From assembly GCF_005047355.1 (NCBI RefSeq), contig NZ_SUMC01000001.1, positions 62,001 through 126,000 on the forward strand: DNA of 64,000 nt, read 5' to 3'. This DNA is from Actinacidiphila oryziradicis (lineage in GTDB: Bacteria; Actinomycetota; Actinomycetes; Streptomycetales; Streptomycetaceae). Within the stretch, counting starts at the first letter, position 1, and every line of letters starts with the position of its first letter. This document shows, one piece after another, positions 8,838 to 17,256 of this stretch. The position numbers were made by a program, and so were the translations under genes. The notes under the pieces are model-generated. The model ran no database searches. It was not told where the DNA came from and saw only the letters and a list, made by a program, of their open reading frames with translations.

Positions 8838-9234
8838 CTTAGGGCTGGTCGAGGCGGGGTTGGCGGCGAAGTTCCAGCTGGTTTCCCACATCTGGATGAG
8901 CGTCAGCGGCGGCTGTTGATGGGGGCCGAGGCCCGGTCGTTAGGGCATGGCGGGATTCGTTTGGTGGCGCGGGCGGTCGGGTCCTGGCCACCGTGCTGCA
9001 ACAGCACCTCGCCCTGCCGCCCTCCGTACTGGCCCACCTGTTCACCGTCAGCAAGGACACCATCCGTCAAGCCACCACCGAGACAACGAAGCTGATGGAC
9101 CAGCACGGACACCACCCGGCCCTCCCGCCGCACACCTGAGCACTCTCGCAGGCCTCCGCGTCTATGCCGATACGCACGGCATCGCCCCTGCGACAGAGAT
9201 CAAATCAGCGAGTTGATTATTTACAAGCCCTAAG
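8838..9234. mobile_element. Degenerate insertion sequence with short inverted ends
   Basis: Matching ends CTTAGGGCT (8838-8846) and AGCCCTAAG (9226-9234) bound about 400 bp that hold two transposase fragments. The left end can also fold on itself (CAGCCC/GGGCTG), so the terminal-repeat reading is moderate. No target duplication is evident. The right end overlaps the rfbD stop codon. Confidence 0.45.
8849..9216 (+). pseudogene. Transposase remnant, frameshifted and internally deleted
   Basis: Read with frame changes, bases 8849-8980 give AAKFQLV, then DERQRRLLMGAEARSLGHGG and IRLVARAVG. This is the conserved N-terminal region of ISAzo13/Rhodopirellula-type DDE transposases. It passes directly into another transposase-like helix-turn-helix stretch (LATVLQQHLALPPSVLAHLF ... 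DTIRQATTET). After a further frame change near 9125 comes a tail reading LSTLAGLRVYADTHGIAPAT up to the stop at 9216. The catalytic core is absent. The second segment may come from another transposase family. No activity is possible. Confidence 0.6.
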
Positions 9235-10126
9235 TCACTGGCATAGCGCGCTCAGCCGCCAGCAGTGCGGGGAAAGCGCTCTGCAGCGCCTCCCGCCAGT
9301 CGCGAATCGGCTCGATGCCGGCCGCCTGCCAGCGGTCGTGGCCGAGGACGCTGTAAGCCGGGCGGGGTGCTGGGCGGACGAAGGCGCCGCTGCTGGTCGG
9401 GCGGACCCGCTCCGGGTCGGCGCCGAGGAGCCGGAAGATCTCCCGGGTGAAGCCGAACCAGGTAGTCTCGCCACCGCTGGTGCCGTGGTAGACACCGGCC
9501 GGGGCGTTGCCCGCGAGCGCCGCCCGGCCGAGCCGGACCAGCCGGTCCGCGAGATCCGCTGTCCAGGTGGGCTGGCCCCGCTGGTCGTCGACCACATCGA
9601 GGGTGTCCTTGACCCTCGCCAACTTGATCATGGTGCGGACGAAGTTGCCACCGCCCGCGCCGTACAGCCATGCCGTACGGACCACGTAGCCCGCGTCGGG
9701 GATGCCGGAGAGCACAGCCTGCTCACCCGCGAACTTGGTCCGGCCGTACGCGCTGCGCGGCCCGGTGGAGGCGTCCTCTGCATAGGGCTTCGTGCCGTCC
9801 CCGGCGAAGACGTAGTCCGTGGAGACCTGCAGCAGCCTGGCGCCGGTCTTGGCGCATGCCTCGGCGAGGTTGCGCGGCCCGTCGCCGTTGATACGCAAGG
9901 CGTCGGCCTCGCGGGTCTCGGCGTCGTCAACGGCGGTCCAAGCGGCGCAGTTGACCACGACATCCGGTCGGTGCTCGGCGATCGCCGCGTGGGCGGCGTC
10001 CGCATCGGTGATGTCGAGGGCCTTGCGGTCCAAGGCAATGACGGACTCGTCCCGGAGCCGGGCCAGCAGGTCCTGGGCCAGCATGCCGCCGGCCCCGGTG
10101 ACCAGCCACGTAGCAGTCGCGGTCAC
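9230..10126 (-). CDS. rfbD: dTDP-4-dehydrorhamnose reductase
   Basis: Last step of dTDP-L-rhamnose synthesis: NAD(P)H-dependent reduction of the 4-keto group. It has 298 residues, an N-terminal Rossmann motif (WLVTGAGGMLAQDLL), a VSTDYVFAGD stretch and the SDR YGRTKFAGE catalytic Tyr-Lys pair. The GTG start at 10126 overlaps the rfbB stop by four bases (GTGA), so translation is coupled. The last residues (AERAMPVT) and the TAG stop run into the end of the insertion-sequence remnant, so the C-terminal tail may have been altered by the insertion. Confidence 0.95.
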   Translation of the reverse strand: MTATATWLVTGAGGMLAQDLLARLRDESVIALDRKALDITDADAAHAAIAEHRPDVVVNCAAWTAVDDAETREADALRINGDGPRNLAEACAKTGARLLQVSTDYVFAGDGTKPYAEDASTGPRSAYGRTKFAGEQAVLSGIPDAGYVVRTAWLYGAGGGNFVRTMIKLARVKDTLDVVDDQRGQPTWTADLADRLVRLGRAALAGNAPAGVYHGTSGGETTWFGFTREIFRLLGADPERVRPTSSGAFVRPAPRPAYSVLGHDRWQAAGIEPIRDWREALQSAFPALLAAERAMPVT

Positions 10127-11109
10127 AGCGCAGCACGTTCCTTCAGCGGCTCCCACCAGGGGCGGTTGTCGCGGTACCAGGCGACAGTCTCGGCGAGGCC
10201 GGTCGCGAAGTCCTTGCGCGGCGTGTAGCCGAGTTCGGTGCCGATCTTGGTGCAGTCCACCGAGTAGCGGCGGTCGTGGCCTTTGCGGTCCTCGACGTAC
10301 TCGACGCTGTCCCAGTCCGCGCCGCACGCCTTCAGCAGCAGGTCGGTGAGTTCCTTGTTGGACAGCTCGGTGCCGCCACCGATGTTGTAGACCTCGCCGG
10401 CCCGGCCCTGGGTGCGTACCAGGTCGATGCCCTGAACGTGGTCGTCGATGTGCAGCCAGTCACGCACATTGCCGCCGTCCCCGTACAGCGGGACCTTCTT
10501 GCCGTCCAGCAGATTGGTGATGAAGAGCGGGATGACCTTCTCGGGGAAGTGGTGGTGACCGTAATTGTTGGAACAGCGGGTCACCCGCACGTCCAGGCCG
10601 TGAGTGCGGTGGTAGGCGAGGGCGATCAGGTCGCTGGACGCCTTGGCCGCCGAGTACGGGGAGTTGGGCTGCAACGGGTCTGTCTCCGGCCAGCAGCCCT
10701 CGGCGATGGAACCGTAGACCTCGTCGGTGGAGATGTGCACAAAGGTCTTGAGGCCGTTGCGGAGCGCAGCGTCCAGCAGTGTCTGGGTGCCGACCACATT
10801 GGTCTGGATGAACTCGGTGGCACCGAGGATCGAGCGGTCCACGTGGGACTCGGCGGCGAAGTGGACCACTTGGTCGTGCTCGGCGATGAGCTTGTTCACC
10901 AGTTCGGCGTCGCAGATGTCGCCCTGGACGAAAGCGAAGCCGGAGTGCTCGCGTATCACGTCGAGGTTGGCCGGGTTGCCCGCGTAGGTCAGCTTGTCCA
11001 GCACGGTGACCTGGACGTCTCCGGGCCCGTCGGGGCCGAGCAGGGTACGGACGTAGTGGGAGCCGATGAAACCCGCCCCACCGGTAACGATGATCTTGGT
11101 GGTGGTCAT
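10123..11109 (-). CDS. rfbB: dTDP-glucose 4,6-dehydratase
   Basis: Converts dTDP-glucose to dTDP-4-keto-6-deoxyglucose using bound NAD. It has 328 residues. Motifs are TGGAGFIGSHYVR (nucleotide binding), HFAAESHVDRSI, STDEVYGS and the active-site YSAAKASSD, with NNYGHHHFPEKVIP following. The ATG at 11109 overlaps the rfbA stop (ATGA), and its own stop overlaps the rfbD start. Genes rfbA, rfbB and rfbD are therefore one tightly coupled operon. Confidence 0.97.
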   Translation of the reverse strand: MTTTKIIVTGGAGFIGSHYVRTLLGPDGPGDVQVTVLDKLTYAGNPANLDVIREHSGFAFVQGDICDAELVNKLIAEHDQVVHFAAESHVDRSILGATEFIQTNVVGTQTLLDAALRNGLKTFVHISTDEVYGSIAEGCWPETDPLQPNSPYSAAKASSDLIALAYHRTHGLDVRVTRCSNNYGHHHFPEKVIPLFITNLLDGKKVPLYGDGGNVRDWLHIDDHVQGIDLVRTQGRAGEVYNIGGGTELSNKELTDLLLKACGADWDSVEYVEDRKGHDRRYSVDCTKIGTELGYTPRKDFATGLAETVAWYRDNRPWWEPLKERAAL

Positions 11110-12173
11110 GAAGATATCTGTACCTTGCTGTGGTCGCCGAGGACGAGGCGGTGGGCTGCGGGGTTGCGCGGAGCGGGGGTGACTTCGACGCTGCGGCCGA
11201 TGAGCGAGGCCTCGACCCGGCGGACACCGGTGATCGAGGAGTCACGCAGAACGATGGAGTACTCGATTTCGCTGTCCTCAATCCGGCAGTTCTCGGAAAC
11301 CGAGGTGAACGGGCCGATGTAAGAGTCGGCGACCACGGTGCGGGGGCCGATGATCGCGGGACCGACGATGCGCGAGCCCCGTACCTCTGCGCCGGCGTCG
11401 ATCTGCACCCGGCCGATGATCTCGCTGAACTCGTCGACAGTGCCCTCGATACGGGGCTCGATCGTCTCCAGCACGGAGCGGTTCACCTCCAGCATGTCGA
11501 CGACATTACCGGTGTCCTTCCAATAACCGGAGATCGTCGTGGAGTGCACGTCCCGCTGCTGGTCGATCAGCCACTGAATGGCGTGGGTGATCTCCAGCTC
11601 GCCGCGCCAGGACGGCTTGATGGAGCGCACCGCCTCGTGTATGGCCGGGGAGAAGAGGTAAACGCCGACCAGTGCAAGGTCGCTTTGGGGCCGCTCCGGC
11701 TTCTCCTCAAGGCTCCTGACCCGGCCTTCGGCGTCCAGCTCGGCAACGCCGAAGGATGTGGGGTTGGGGACGTGGGTCAGGAGGATCTGGGCAGCGGGCC
11801 GCTCAGCGCGGAATCCGTCGACGAGGCCGGTGATACCGCCGACGATGAAGTTGTCGCCGAGGTACATCACGAAGTCGTCGTCAGCGAGGAAACCCCGCGC
11901 GATCAGTACCGCGTGGGCGAGACCGAGCGGGGCTTCCTGCGGGATGTACGTGACCTTGATCCCGAACTCGGAGCCATCACCCACCGCTTCGCGGATTTCG
12001 TCGGCTGTGTCACCGACGATGATCCCGACCTCGGTGATGCCCGCTTCCGCGATCGCCTCGAGCCCATAGAAGAGCACCGGTTTGTTGGCCACGGGAACGA
12101 GCTGTTTCGCCGAGGTGTGGGTGATCGGCCGCAGCCGGGTGCCTGCTCCTCCCGAGAGAACCAGTGCCTTCAC
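11106..12173 (-). CDS. rfbA: Glucose-1-phosphate thymidylyltransferase (long form)
   Basis: Makes dTDP-glucose from dTTP and glucose-1-phosphate, the committed step to dTDP-L-rhamnose. It has 355 residues. The N-terminal nucleotidyltransferase domain begins VKALVLSGGAGTRLRPITHT (G-x-G-T-R-L signature), with SAKQLVPVANKPVLFYGLE next. The C-terminal third carries hexapeptide-like repeats (IGPAIIGPRTVVADSYIGPF), as in the StrD-type long enzymes of actinomycetes rather than the ~290-residue RmlA. The GTG at 12173 matches the usual family start. The frame extends further upstream without a convincing ribosome-binding site. First gene of the rfbABD operon. Confidence 0.93.
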   Translation of the reverse strand: MKALVLSGGAGTRLRPITHTSAKQLVPVANKPVLFYGLEAIAEAGITEVGIIVGDTADEIREAVGDGSEFGIKVTYIPQEAPLGLAHAVLIARGFLADDDFVMYLGDNFIVGGITGLVDGFRAERPAAQILLTHVPNPTSFGVAELDAEGRVRSLEEKPERPQSDLALVGVYLFSPAIHEAVRSIKPSWRGELEITHAIQWLIDQQRDVHSTTISGYWKDTGNVVDMLEVNRSVLETIEPRIEGTVDEFSEIIGRVQIDAGAEVRGSRIVGPAIIGPRTVVADSYIGPFTSVSENCRIEDSEIEYSIVLRDSSITGVRRVEASLIGRSVEVTPAPRNPAAHRLVLGDHSKVQISS

Positions 12174-12319
12174 GATGAATATCCCAACGCCGAGTCCGCT
12201 TGATCGGGCAATTGCCCTCTTCCCCCAGGCCAGATCTTTGCATATCTCATGAACGGGCGGCAATCACACGGTTTACTCCAGATGTCACCCGGGCAGACAG
12301 CAAGGTCGTCGTCCGACGA

Positions 12320-13111
12320 TCACTCCATCAGCGACTCGATCCGCCCGCGCAGCGCACCGAACGCGGAACGGGAGCGGCCCAGGTTGCGGGCCCGCACCAG
12401 GGAGGGCCAGAAGTCGGCGTGCAACAGCCGCTCCGGCGCGATTGCGGCCTTGCGAGCAAGGATCTCTTCGGGAACGTCCTGCGGGTCGGGAGTCACATGC
12501 TCCTCAAGGATGCGGTCGTACTGCTCTCTGAGTACTGTGCTGTCCGGATCCGCGCCGAATATCAGGAGCACTCCGGTCGGCTCGGTGTCCACCGCGACGA
12601 TAACGAGGTCGGGGCGGAGCAGCCGCAGGACGGTGGCCACCTTGTAGACGTCGCCTGTCCAGAACTTGGTGTGCCGGTCGCGAGCTGCTTCGTCGACGCT
12701 GCGGGGCAGCATGTCGTCGAGGACGATCACGCTGGACCAGCGGGAGTGCCGCTCGACATTCATGAAGTCGCGCAGCGCGTACTCGAAGATGTGCATGCCG
12801 TCGATGAACGACAGCTCCAGCTTGGGGTCGCCGAACCAGCTCAGGGGATCCTTGCGGGCGAGCGCCCGGAACGGATTGCGGCCGGGGCGCAGGTGGAGCA
12901 GCGGGTCCTTGCGGGCGAAGAAGTCGTCGCTGGTGGCCTTGACCAGGTGGACATCACAGCTGATCTGCGTCACCAGCTTGAAGGCCGGGTCGACGGCGAC
13001 CGACGCCACGCGGGAGAGGGCGAGGCTCCGTCCGTCATTGACCCCTACCTCCAGATAGTTCCGGGGTTTGTACACTTTGTGCAGTTGGCGCAGGAAGTCA
13101 TGACGGTCCAT
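12320..13111 (-). CDS. Class I SAM-dependent methyltransferase
   Basis: The 263-residue protein has the Methyltransf_24-type pattern. YLEVGVNDGRSLALS is the SAM-binding loop, VAVDP is the acidic-strand motif and LSFIDGMHIFEYALRD is a metal/substrate motif. The start is ATG at 13111 with GAGGAG in front; an upstream in-frame ATG lacks spacing. Methylation of a glycopolymer sugar or of an associated nucleotide sugar would fit the neighbourhood, since it lies between rfbA and the TagF-like gene on the same strand. The acceptor is unknown. The 146 bp before rfbA hold nothing distinctive. Confidence 0.85.
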   Translation of the reverse strand: MDRHDFLRQLHKVYKPRNYLEVGVNDGRSLALSRVASVAVDPAFKLVTQISCDVHLVKATSDDFFARKDPLLHLRPGRNPFRALARKDPLSWFGDPKLELSFIDGMHIFEYALRDFMNVERHSRWSSVIVLDDMLPRSVDEAARDRHTKFWTGDVYKVATVLRLLRPDLVIVAVDTEPTGVLLIFGADPDSTVLREQYDRILEEHVTPDPQDVPEEILARKAAIAPERLLHADFWPSLVRARNLGRSRSAFGALRGRIESLME

Positions 13112-13170
13112 TGGGGGGCTCCTCATCCGGGTCCACGGTAATTAGCGCGGCGGGTACCCGCGCATCACGT

Positions 13171-13187
13171 GTGCGAAACCTTCGCAC
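13171..13187. repeat. Small perfect hairpin upstream of the methyltransferase
   Basis: GTGCGAA and TTCGCAC face each other across three bases, 60 bp before the methyltransferase start. It may be an operator or a leader hairpin; no partner is known. Confidence 0.4.
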
Positions 13188-13206
13188 CCCCTTTCTACCG
13201 GGGTAC

Positions 13207-13248
13207 AAAGGGCCCTGTCCTCCCATACGACAGGACAGGGCACCCTTT
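13207..13248 (-). terminator. Terminator after the TagF-like gene
   Basis: AAAGGG-CCCTGTCC pairs with GGACAGGG-(CA)-CCCTTT around a 12-base loop, 22 bp after the stop of the TagF-like gene. The A/T-rich outer arms give a short T-run in either direction. Confidence 0.75.
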
Positions 13249-13269
13249 TCGTGCTTACTGCTCGTGATA

Positions 13270-15372
13270 TCAGCCTTCTACCACGATCTCGGCCTCGGGC
13301 TGCTGTCCGGCGACGGCCGCTCCGAATTCGTCGTCGGCCTCGCTGCCGTCGCCGAGCGGCTGGCCGGCGTTGCGGGTCTCCGCCTTGGCGGCGAGTGCGT
13401 GTACGGCGGCGTTGAAGCGCACCATTGAGGTGGGCTCGTCGGGGCCGAGCAGATAGGCCTTGAGCTCCTTGCGGGCGAAGAGCAGCGGGTCCTCGTCCTC
13501 CCCCGCGGTCGCCACGAGGAGTTCCTCGATCTGCGAGGCGTCGTTGTCGAGGACCAGGGCGGCACGGGCGGCGGTGTTCTGCCGCTTGAACTCCACCTCG
13601 CCCAGCCCCGCCGAATCGGTGATGGCGTAGGGCTTGCCGCTGGCGATGAAGTCCGAGACGACGCTGGAGATGTCGGAGACCATCGCGTCCGCGACATTGA
13701 AGCAGTCGTAGAGATGCGGCATCGGGCCGTCGACGAGCTTGTGCTCCCAGCTGCCGAAGGAGCGCCAGTACGCGGCGTTCCACTCCGCACGCAGCCGAGC
13801 CGTCTCGGCGACCCGCGCGGGGTTGGCCACGGCGTCGCGCGAAGCCTCGGCGTCGTCGCCGATCTTGCCTTCGGCGTCGACGAGCTTCGCCAGTTCGGCT
13901 TCGATTCGCACGAGCTCGGCGCCCGCTTCGGCCCGCTCGGCAGCTCCGGCCGCCGAACGCGAGGCGAACCAAGGGTCGGCGGAGCGCTCGGCCGCGGCCT
14001 TCGCCAGGAGGGCGATGACGCGGTCGTTGGCCTTCTTGGCCTTCGAGCTGACGGTGCCGGTGAAGGGATGGGGCTTGTACAGCACGCGGACCGGGTTCTT
14101 CGCGGTGACCAGTCGTCTGATGATGTTCTCGCCGGCCAGGATCACCGAGGTGTTGCCCGGCTCATCCGTCCAGCCTTCCCAGGTGGGTGCGTAGAGCACC
14201 GTGGGGATACGGCCCATCGGGGCGCCGGTCCACGGCTCGATGCCCGCCAGTTGCGGGCGGCCCACCTCGACGATGTCCTCGTCGCGCACACCGACGTCAG
14301 CGAGCGCGTAGCGGTCGCGACCGGCCTTGCCGGCCGTCCACACCTCGTCGTAGACCTTGCTGAAGGGGTTGACGCTCGCGAGCTTGTCGCTGTCACCGTG
14401 GCCGACGAAGACATGCTGCATCGTGGGCACGCGCAGCAGGTGGATGTTCTTGCCGACGTTCGCCGGGTAGAGCGCGACCCGGACCGTGGAGAAGTCCAGG
14501 TTCATCAGGTGGACGGCGCCGGGCACGCACAGCACCGGCACAGCGGTGTCCGCGAGCTGCGGCAGGATGAAGCGCTCGCGAAGGATCACCAGCGGCCGGC
14601 CGTCCAGCTCGGCCATCGTCTCCAGCCACATATTGGCCTGGTAGGCCGAGTCCTTGGAGCCGGAGAAGTAGAGCACCGTGGTGGGCTTGTAGCTGAGCAG
14701 CCACTTGTCCATGTAGGCGAGCGCCTTGTCGGTGCCAGCGGGCAGCTTCTCCCTGCGCAGATACGGGACGAGCGCCGCGGTGTAGGTGGCGCCGAGCACG
14801 AGGGTGATGCCCACACCGACGAATCCGTATCCGGCCCTGCCGGTCTGGGCGTCGATCAGCAGGCCGACCACGGCCGCCAAATCCAGGTGGAGCATCTTCT
14901 CCGCGGCGCGGTTGGTGAGCAACTGCGAGGGAGCGTCCGGGATGTGCAGCCCCGCCAGGTCGATGTTGCGCGTGGCGAACGGCAGCTTGCGGCGGTTCCG
15001 GATCAGCGTGAGCACCGCGCTTTGCGGGGCCAGCAGGGCATAGAACACCAGGAAGCAGATAATAGCCGCGTAATAGACCGAGGCGTCCGTGTTGTTCGAC
15101 CGGGCCAGGAAGAGAACGACCATCAGTTCGCGGGCAAGAAAACGGATGGACAGGCCCGCCCGTGCCTTGCTCAGCCTGTTGATCAGGTAGGTGCCACGCT
15201 GGTGCAGATACCAGTCACTGACATAACTCACCGCCCCGGCGGCGATGAAGAGCCACAGATTCGGAATCAGGGCAGCGGCCATGACGCACGGATAGCTCAG
15301 CAGCATCAGCAGCGCGGCGGCCAGCTCAGCGCGGGTTTCCACCCGGGCCAGGCGGACGGCGGTCGATATCAC
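13270..15372 (-). CDS. Membrane-anchored CDP-glycerol/ribitol glycerophosphotransferase-type polymerase (TagF-like)
   Basis: This 700-residue protein should add polyol-phosphate units from a CDP-polyol to a lipid-linked wall polymer. Residues ~15-215 contain several membrane segments (LLSYPCVMAAALIPNLWLF, FLVFYALLAP, GYGFVGVGITLVLGATYTAA), unlike the peripheral TagF. The catalytic part (~260-650) has VFVGHGDSDK, APTWEGW, YKPHPF and MVSDISSVVSDFIASGKP, matching the HG...K, PTW, PHP and D-SS-D-(F/Y) motifs of the Glyphos_transf family. Between the PHP and DISS motifs lies an Ala/Glu/Arg-rich insert of ~100 residues, probably helical. The CDP-ribitol-type enzyme is encoded immediately upstream. 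Polymerase versus primase is not decidable. Confidence 0.8.
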   Translation of the reverse strand: MISTAVRLARVETRAELAAALLMLLSYPCVMAAALIPNLWLFIAAGAVSYVSDWYLHQRGTYLINRLSKARAGLSIRFLARELMVVLFLARSNNTDASVYYAAIICFLVFYALLAPQSAVLTLIRNRRKLPFATRNIDLAGLHIPDAPSQLLTNRAAEKMLHLDLAAVVGLLIDAQTGRAGYGFVGVGITLVLGATYTAALVPYLRREKLPAGTDKALAYMDKWLLSYKPTTVLYFSGSKDSAYQANMWLETMAELDGRPLVILRERFILPQLADTAVPVLCVPGAVHLMNLDFSTVRVALYPANVGKNIHLLRVPTMQHVFVGHGDSDKLASVNPFSKVYDEVWTAGKAGRDRYALADVGVRDEDIVEVGRPQLAGIEPWTGAPMGRIPTVLYAPTWEGWTDEPGNTSVILAGENIIRRLVTAKNPVRVLYKPHPFTGTVSSKAKKANDRVIALLAKAAAERSADPWFASRSAAGAAERAEAGAELVRIEAELAKLVDAEGKIGDDAEASRDAVANPARVAETARLRAEWNAAYWRSFGSWEHKLVDGPMPHLYDCFNVADAMVSDISSVVSDFIASGKPYAITDSAGLGEVEFKRQNTAARAALVLDNDASQIEELLVATAGEDEDPLLFARKELKAYLLGPDEPTSMVRFNAAVHALAAKAETRNAGQPLGDGSEADDEFGAAVAGQQPEAEIVVEG

Positions 15373-15509
15373 GAGGGGCCTACTCCTGGGGAAATGGCGA
15401 ACATGGTCCGGTGCGAGGGATTGCAGAAACTGCCACTAACAGATCGGGCCCCTGGTTGCGGCCGGCAAAGCACAACCAGAGACCCATAAATCCTGAGTCA
15501 AGAACAATA

Positions 15510-17009
15510 CTAGGCGCCTTCGCCTTGGGCCAAAACAGCGGCCAGAGCGTGCTCGAACCCGTTCGCGGTGGCGGCGGCGCCCTTGGTCGGGTCCTGCTGC
15601 CGCACATCGATCACATGGCCGGTCAGTCCGGACACCAGCACATCGAGGGAGCTGCGGGCGACCGCCTCGGAGGAGAGCAGCGAGCCCTCCGGCTCCTTGC
15701 CGAAGGCCATGGTCCGCATCGGCGTGGCCGTGCGCTCCGGGTTGACGCAGTTGACGCGGATGCCGTCCGGCGCCCACTCGTCGGCGAGCGCCTGGGTGAG
15801 GTTGACCATGGCCGCCTTGGTGGAGGAGTACAGGCTGTACTCGGCCCGGCCCCGGGTGTAGCTGCTGGATGTGTAGAGGAGCAACTGGCCCTGAGTCTCG
15901 GCGAGGTATTTGTGCGAGGCGCGGGCGATCTGGACCGGCGCGAGATAATTGATTCTCAACGCCTCCTCGATGGTCGCGTTGTCCGTCTCGGACAGCTTCC
16001 CTATGCGCAGGACGCCTGCGGTGTTGACGACATAGTCGATGCGACCTGTCTCCGCGTACGCCTTCGACAGCGCGTCGTCCACATGCTCCGGGTTGTCGAC
16101 GTGGGTGCCGGTGGTGGAGCGGCCGAGCGCATAGGCGTTGGCGCCGTACTTCACGGCGAGGTCGGCTATGTCGGCGCCTATGCCGTAGGAGCCGCCGAAG
16201 ACGACGAGGGTCTTGCCCTCCAGAAGCTCGCGGTACGCGGCGGCGTCGGCCGGCTGCGGAGCCGCGTGCGAGGCGAGCTGGAAGAGCTTGTCCGCGATGA
16301 AGACGTCGACCGGCTGGGTGACCTTCATGTTGTACTCGTCGCCGGGCACCACATAGATCGGCACGTCCGGCAGGTACTTGAGTACGACCGAGCAGTCGTC
16401 GGTGGCCTGGAAGTTCGGGTCGCCCGCGGCGACCTCGTACGCCCGGCGAATGGTGGACAGCTTGAATGCCTGCGGGGTCTGGCCGCGGCGCAACCGGGAA
16501 CGGTCCGGCACGTCGGTAATGAACTCGCCGTCCTTGCCGTGCGTCCGGGTCACGATGATGGTGTCCGCGGACGGGATGGCGACGTCAACGGCCTGGTAAC
16601 GATCGAGCGCCGCGACGCAGTCGCTGATCACACGCTGCGAGAGCAGCGGGCGTACGGCGTCGTGGAACAGGACATTGCGGTCCTCGCCCTCGGCGAGTCC
16701 CTCCCCCAGTGCCGCGATGGCGCGCTCGGTGGTTTCGTTGCGGGTCGAGCCGCCCTCGATGACCTTGGTCACCTTGGTCATTCCCGCCTTGGCGACGATC
16801 TTCTCTATGTCCCCGACATAACCCGGCGCCATGAGCACGATGACATCGTCGATGCTCTTGGCCTGCTCGAAGGTGGCGAGAGTGTGCTCGATCACCGCCT
16901 TGCCGGCGATCTTCAGGAGCTGCTTGGGAATCGCCAGGCCGACGCGCTGACCGGTGCCACCGGCCAGGACGACTGCTGTTGTGCGGGGCTTGGCTGCGCT
17001 CTGTGACAC
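15510..17009 (-). CDS. Bifunctional cytidylyltransferase / short-chain dehydrogenase (CDP-ribitol synthesis)
   Basis: This 499-residue fusion has an N-terminal half (1-240) that is an IspD/TarI-type cytidylyltransferase: VVLAGGTGQRVG, PKQLLKIAGKAVIEHTL, FHDAVRPL and QTPQAFK. The C-terminal half (~255-490) is an SDR with FGGSYGIGADIA (dinucleotide binding), NTAGVLRIG and the YSLYSSTKAA Tyr-Lys pair. The architecture equals the Bcs1/Acs1 enzymes that reduce ribulose-5-phosphate and couple the ribitol-5-phosphate to CTP. The GTG at 17009 follows AGGTAGG. The TagF-like polymerase follows after 137 bp. Product identity (ribitol rather than another polyol) is inferred from the fold pair. Confidence 0.85.
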   Translation of the reverse strand: MSQSAAKPRTTAVVLAGGTGQRVGLAIPKQLLKIAGKAVIEHTLATFEQAKSIDDVIVLMAPGYVGDIEKIVAKAGMTKVTKVIEGGSTRNETTERAIAALGEGLAEGEDRNVLFHDAVRPLLSQRVISDCVAALDRYQAVDVAIPSADTIIVTRTHGKDGEFITDVPDRSRLRRGQTPQAFKLSTIRRAYEVAAGDPNFQATDDCSVVLKYLPDVPIYVVPGDEYNMKVTQPVDVFIADKLFQLASHAAPQPADAAAYRELLEGKTLVVFGGSYGIGADIADLAVKYGANAYALGRSTTGTHVDNPEHVDDALSKAYAETGRIDYVVNTAGVLRIGKLSETDNATIEEALRINYLAPVQIARASHKYLAETQGQLLLYTSSSYTRGRAEYSLYSSTKAAMVNLTQALADEWAPDGIRVNCVNPERTATPMRTMAFGKEPEGSLLSSEAVARSSLDVLVSGLTGHVIDVRQQDPTKGAAATANGFEHALAAVLAQGEGA

Positions 17010-17256
17010 GGTCGACCTACCTTGAGGAAACGCCAGGAGTCCTTGTGGAAAACAAACAGGGTCGTGGGATCGTCTCACTCCGCGACACGCCGTCGCAAGG
17101 CAGCTGGGCGGGCCGCGGCCCGCAGGGGCCACGACCCGCCCGAAAACCTGTGGCGTATTCACCTACCCGTTGCCGGCGGGGTGGCGAGGAACACAGTCAG
17201 GACGGGCACGGAACGCCGCCATGCCCGTGCCTCCACGCCCCCGCGACGCCCGGCCG

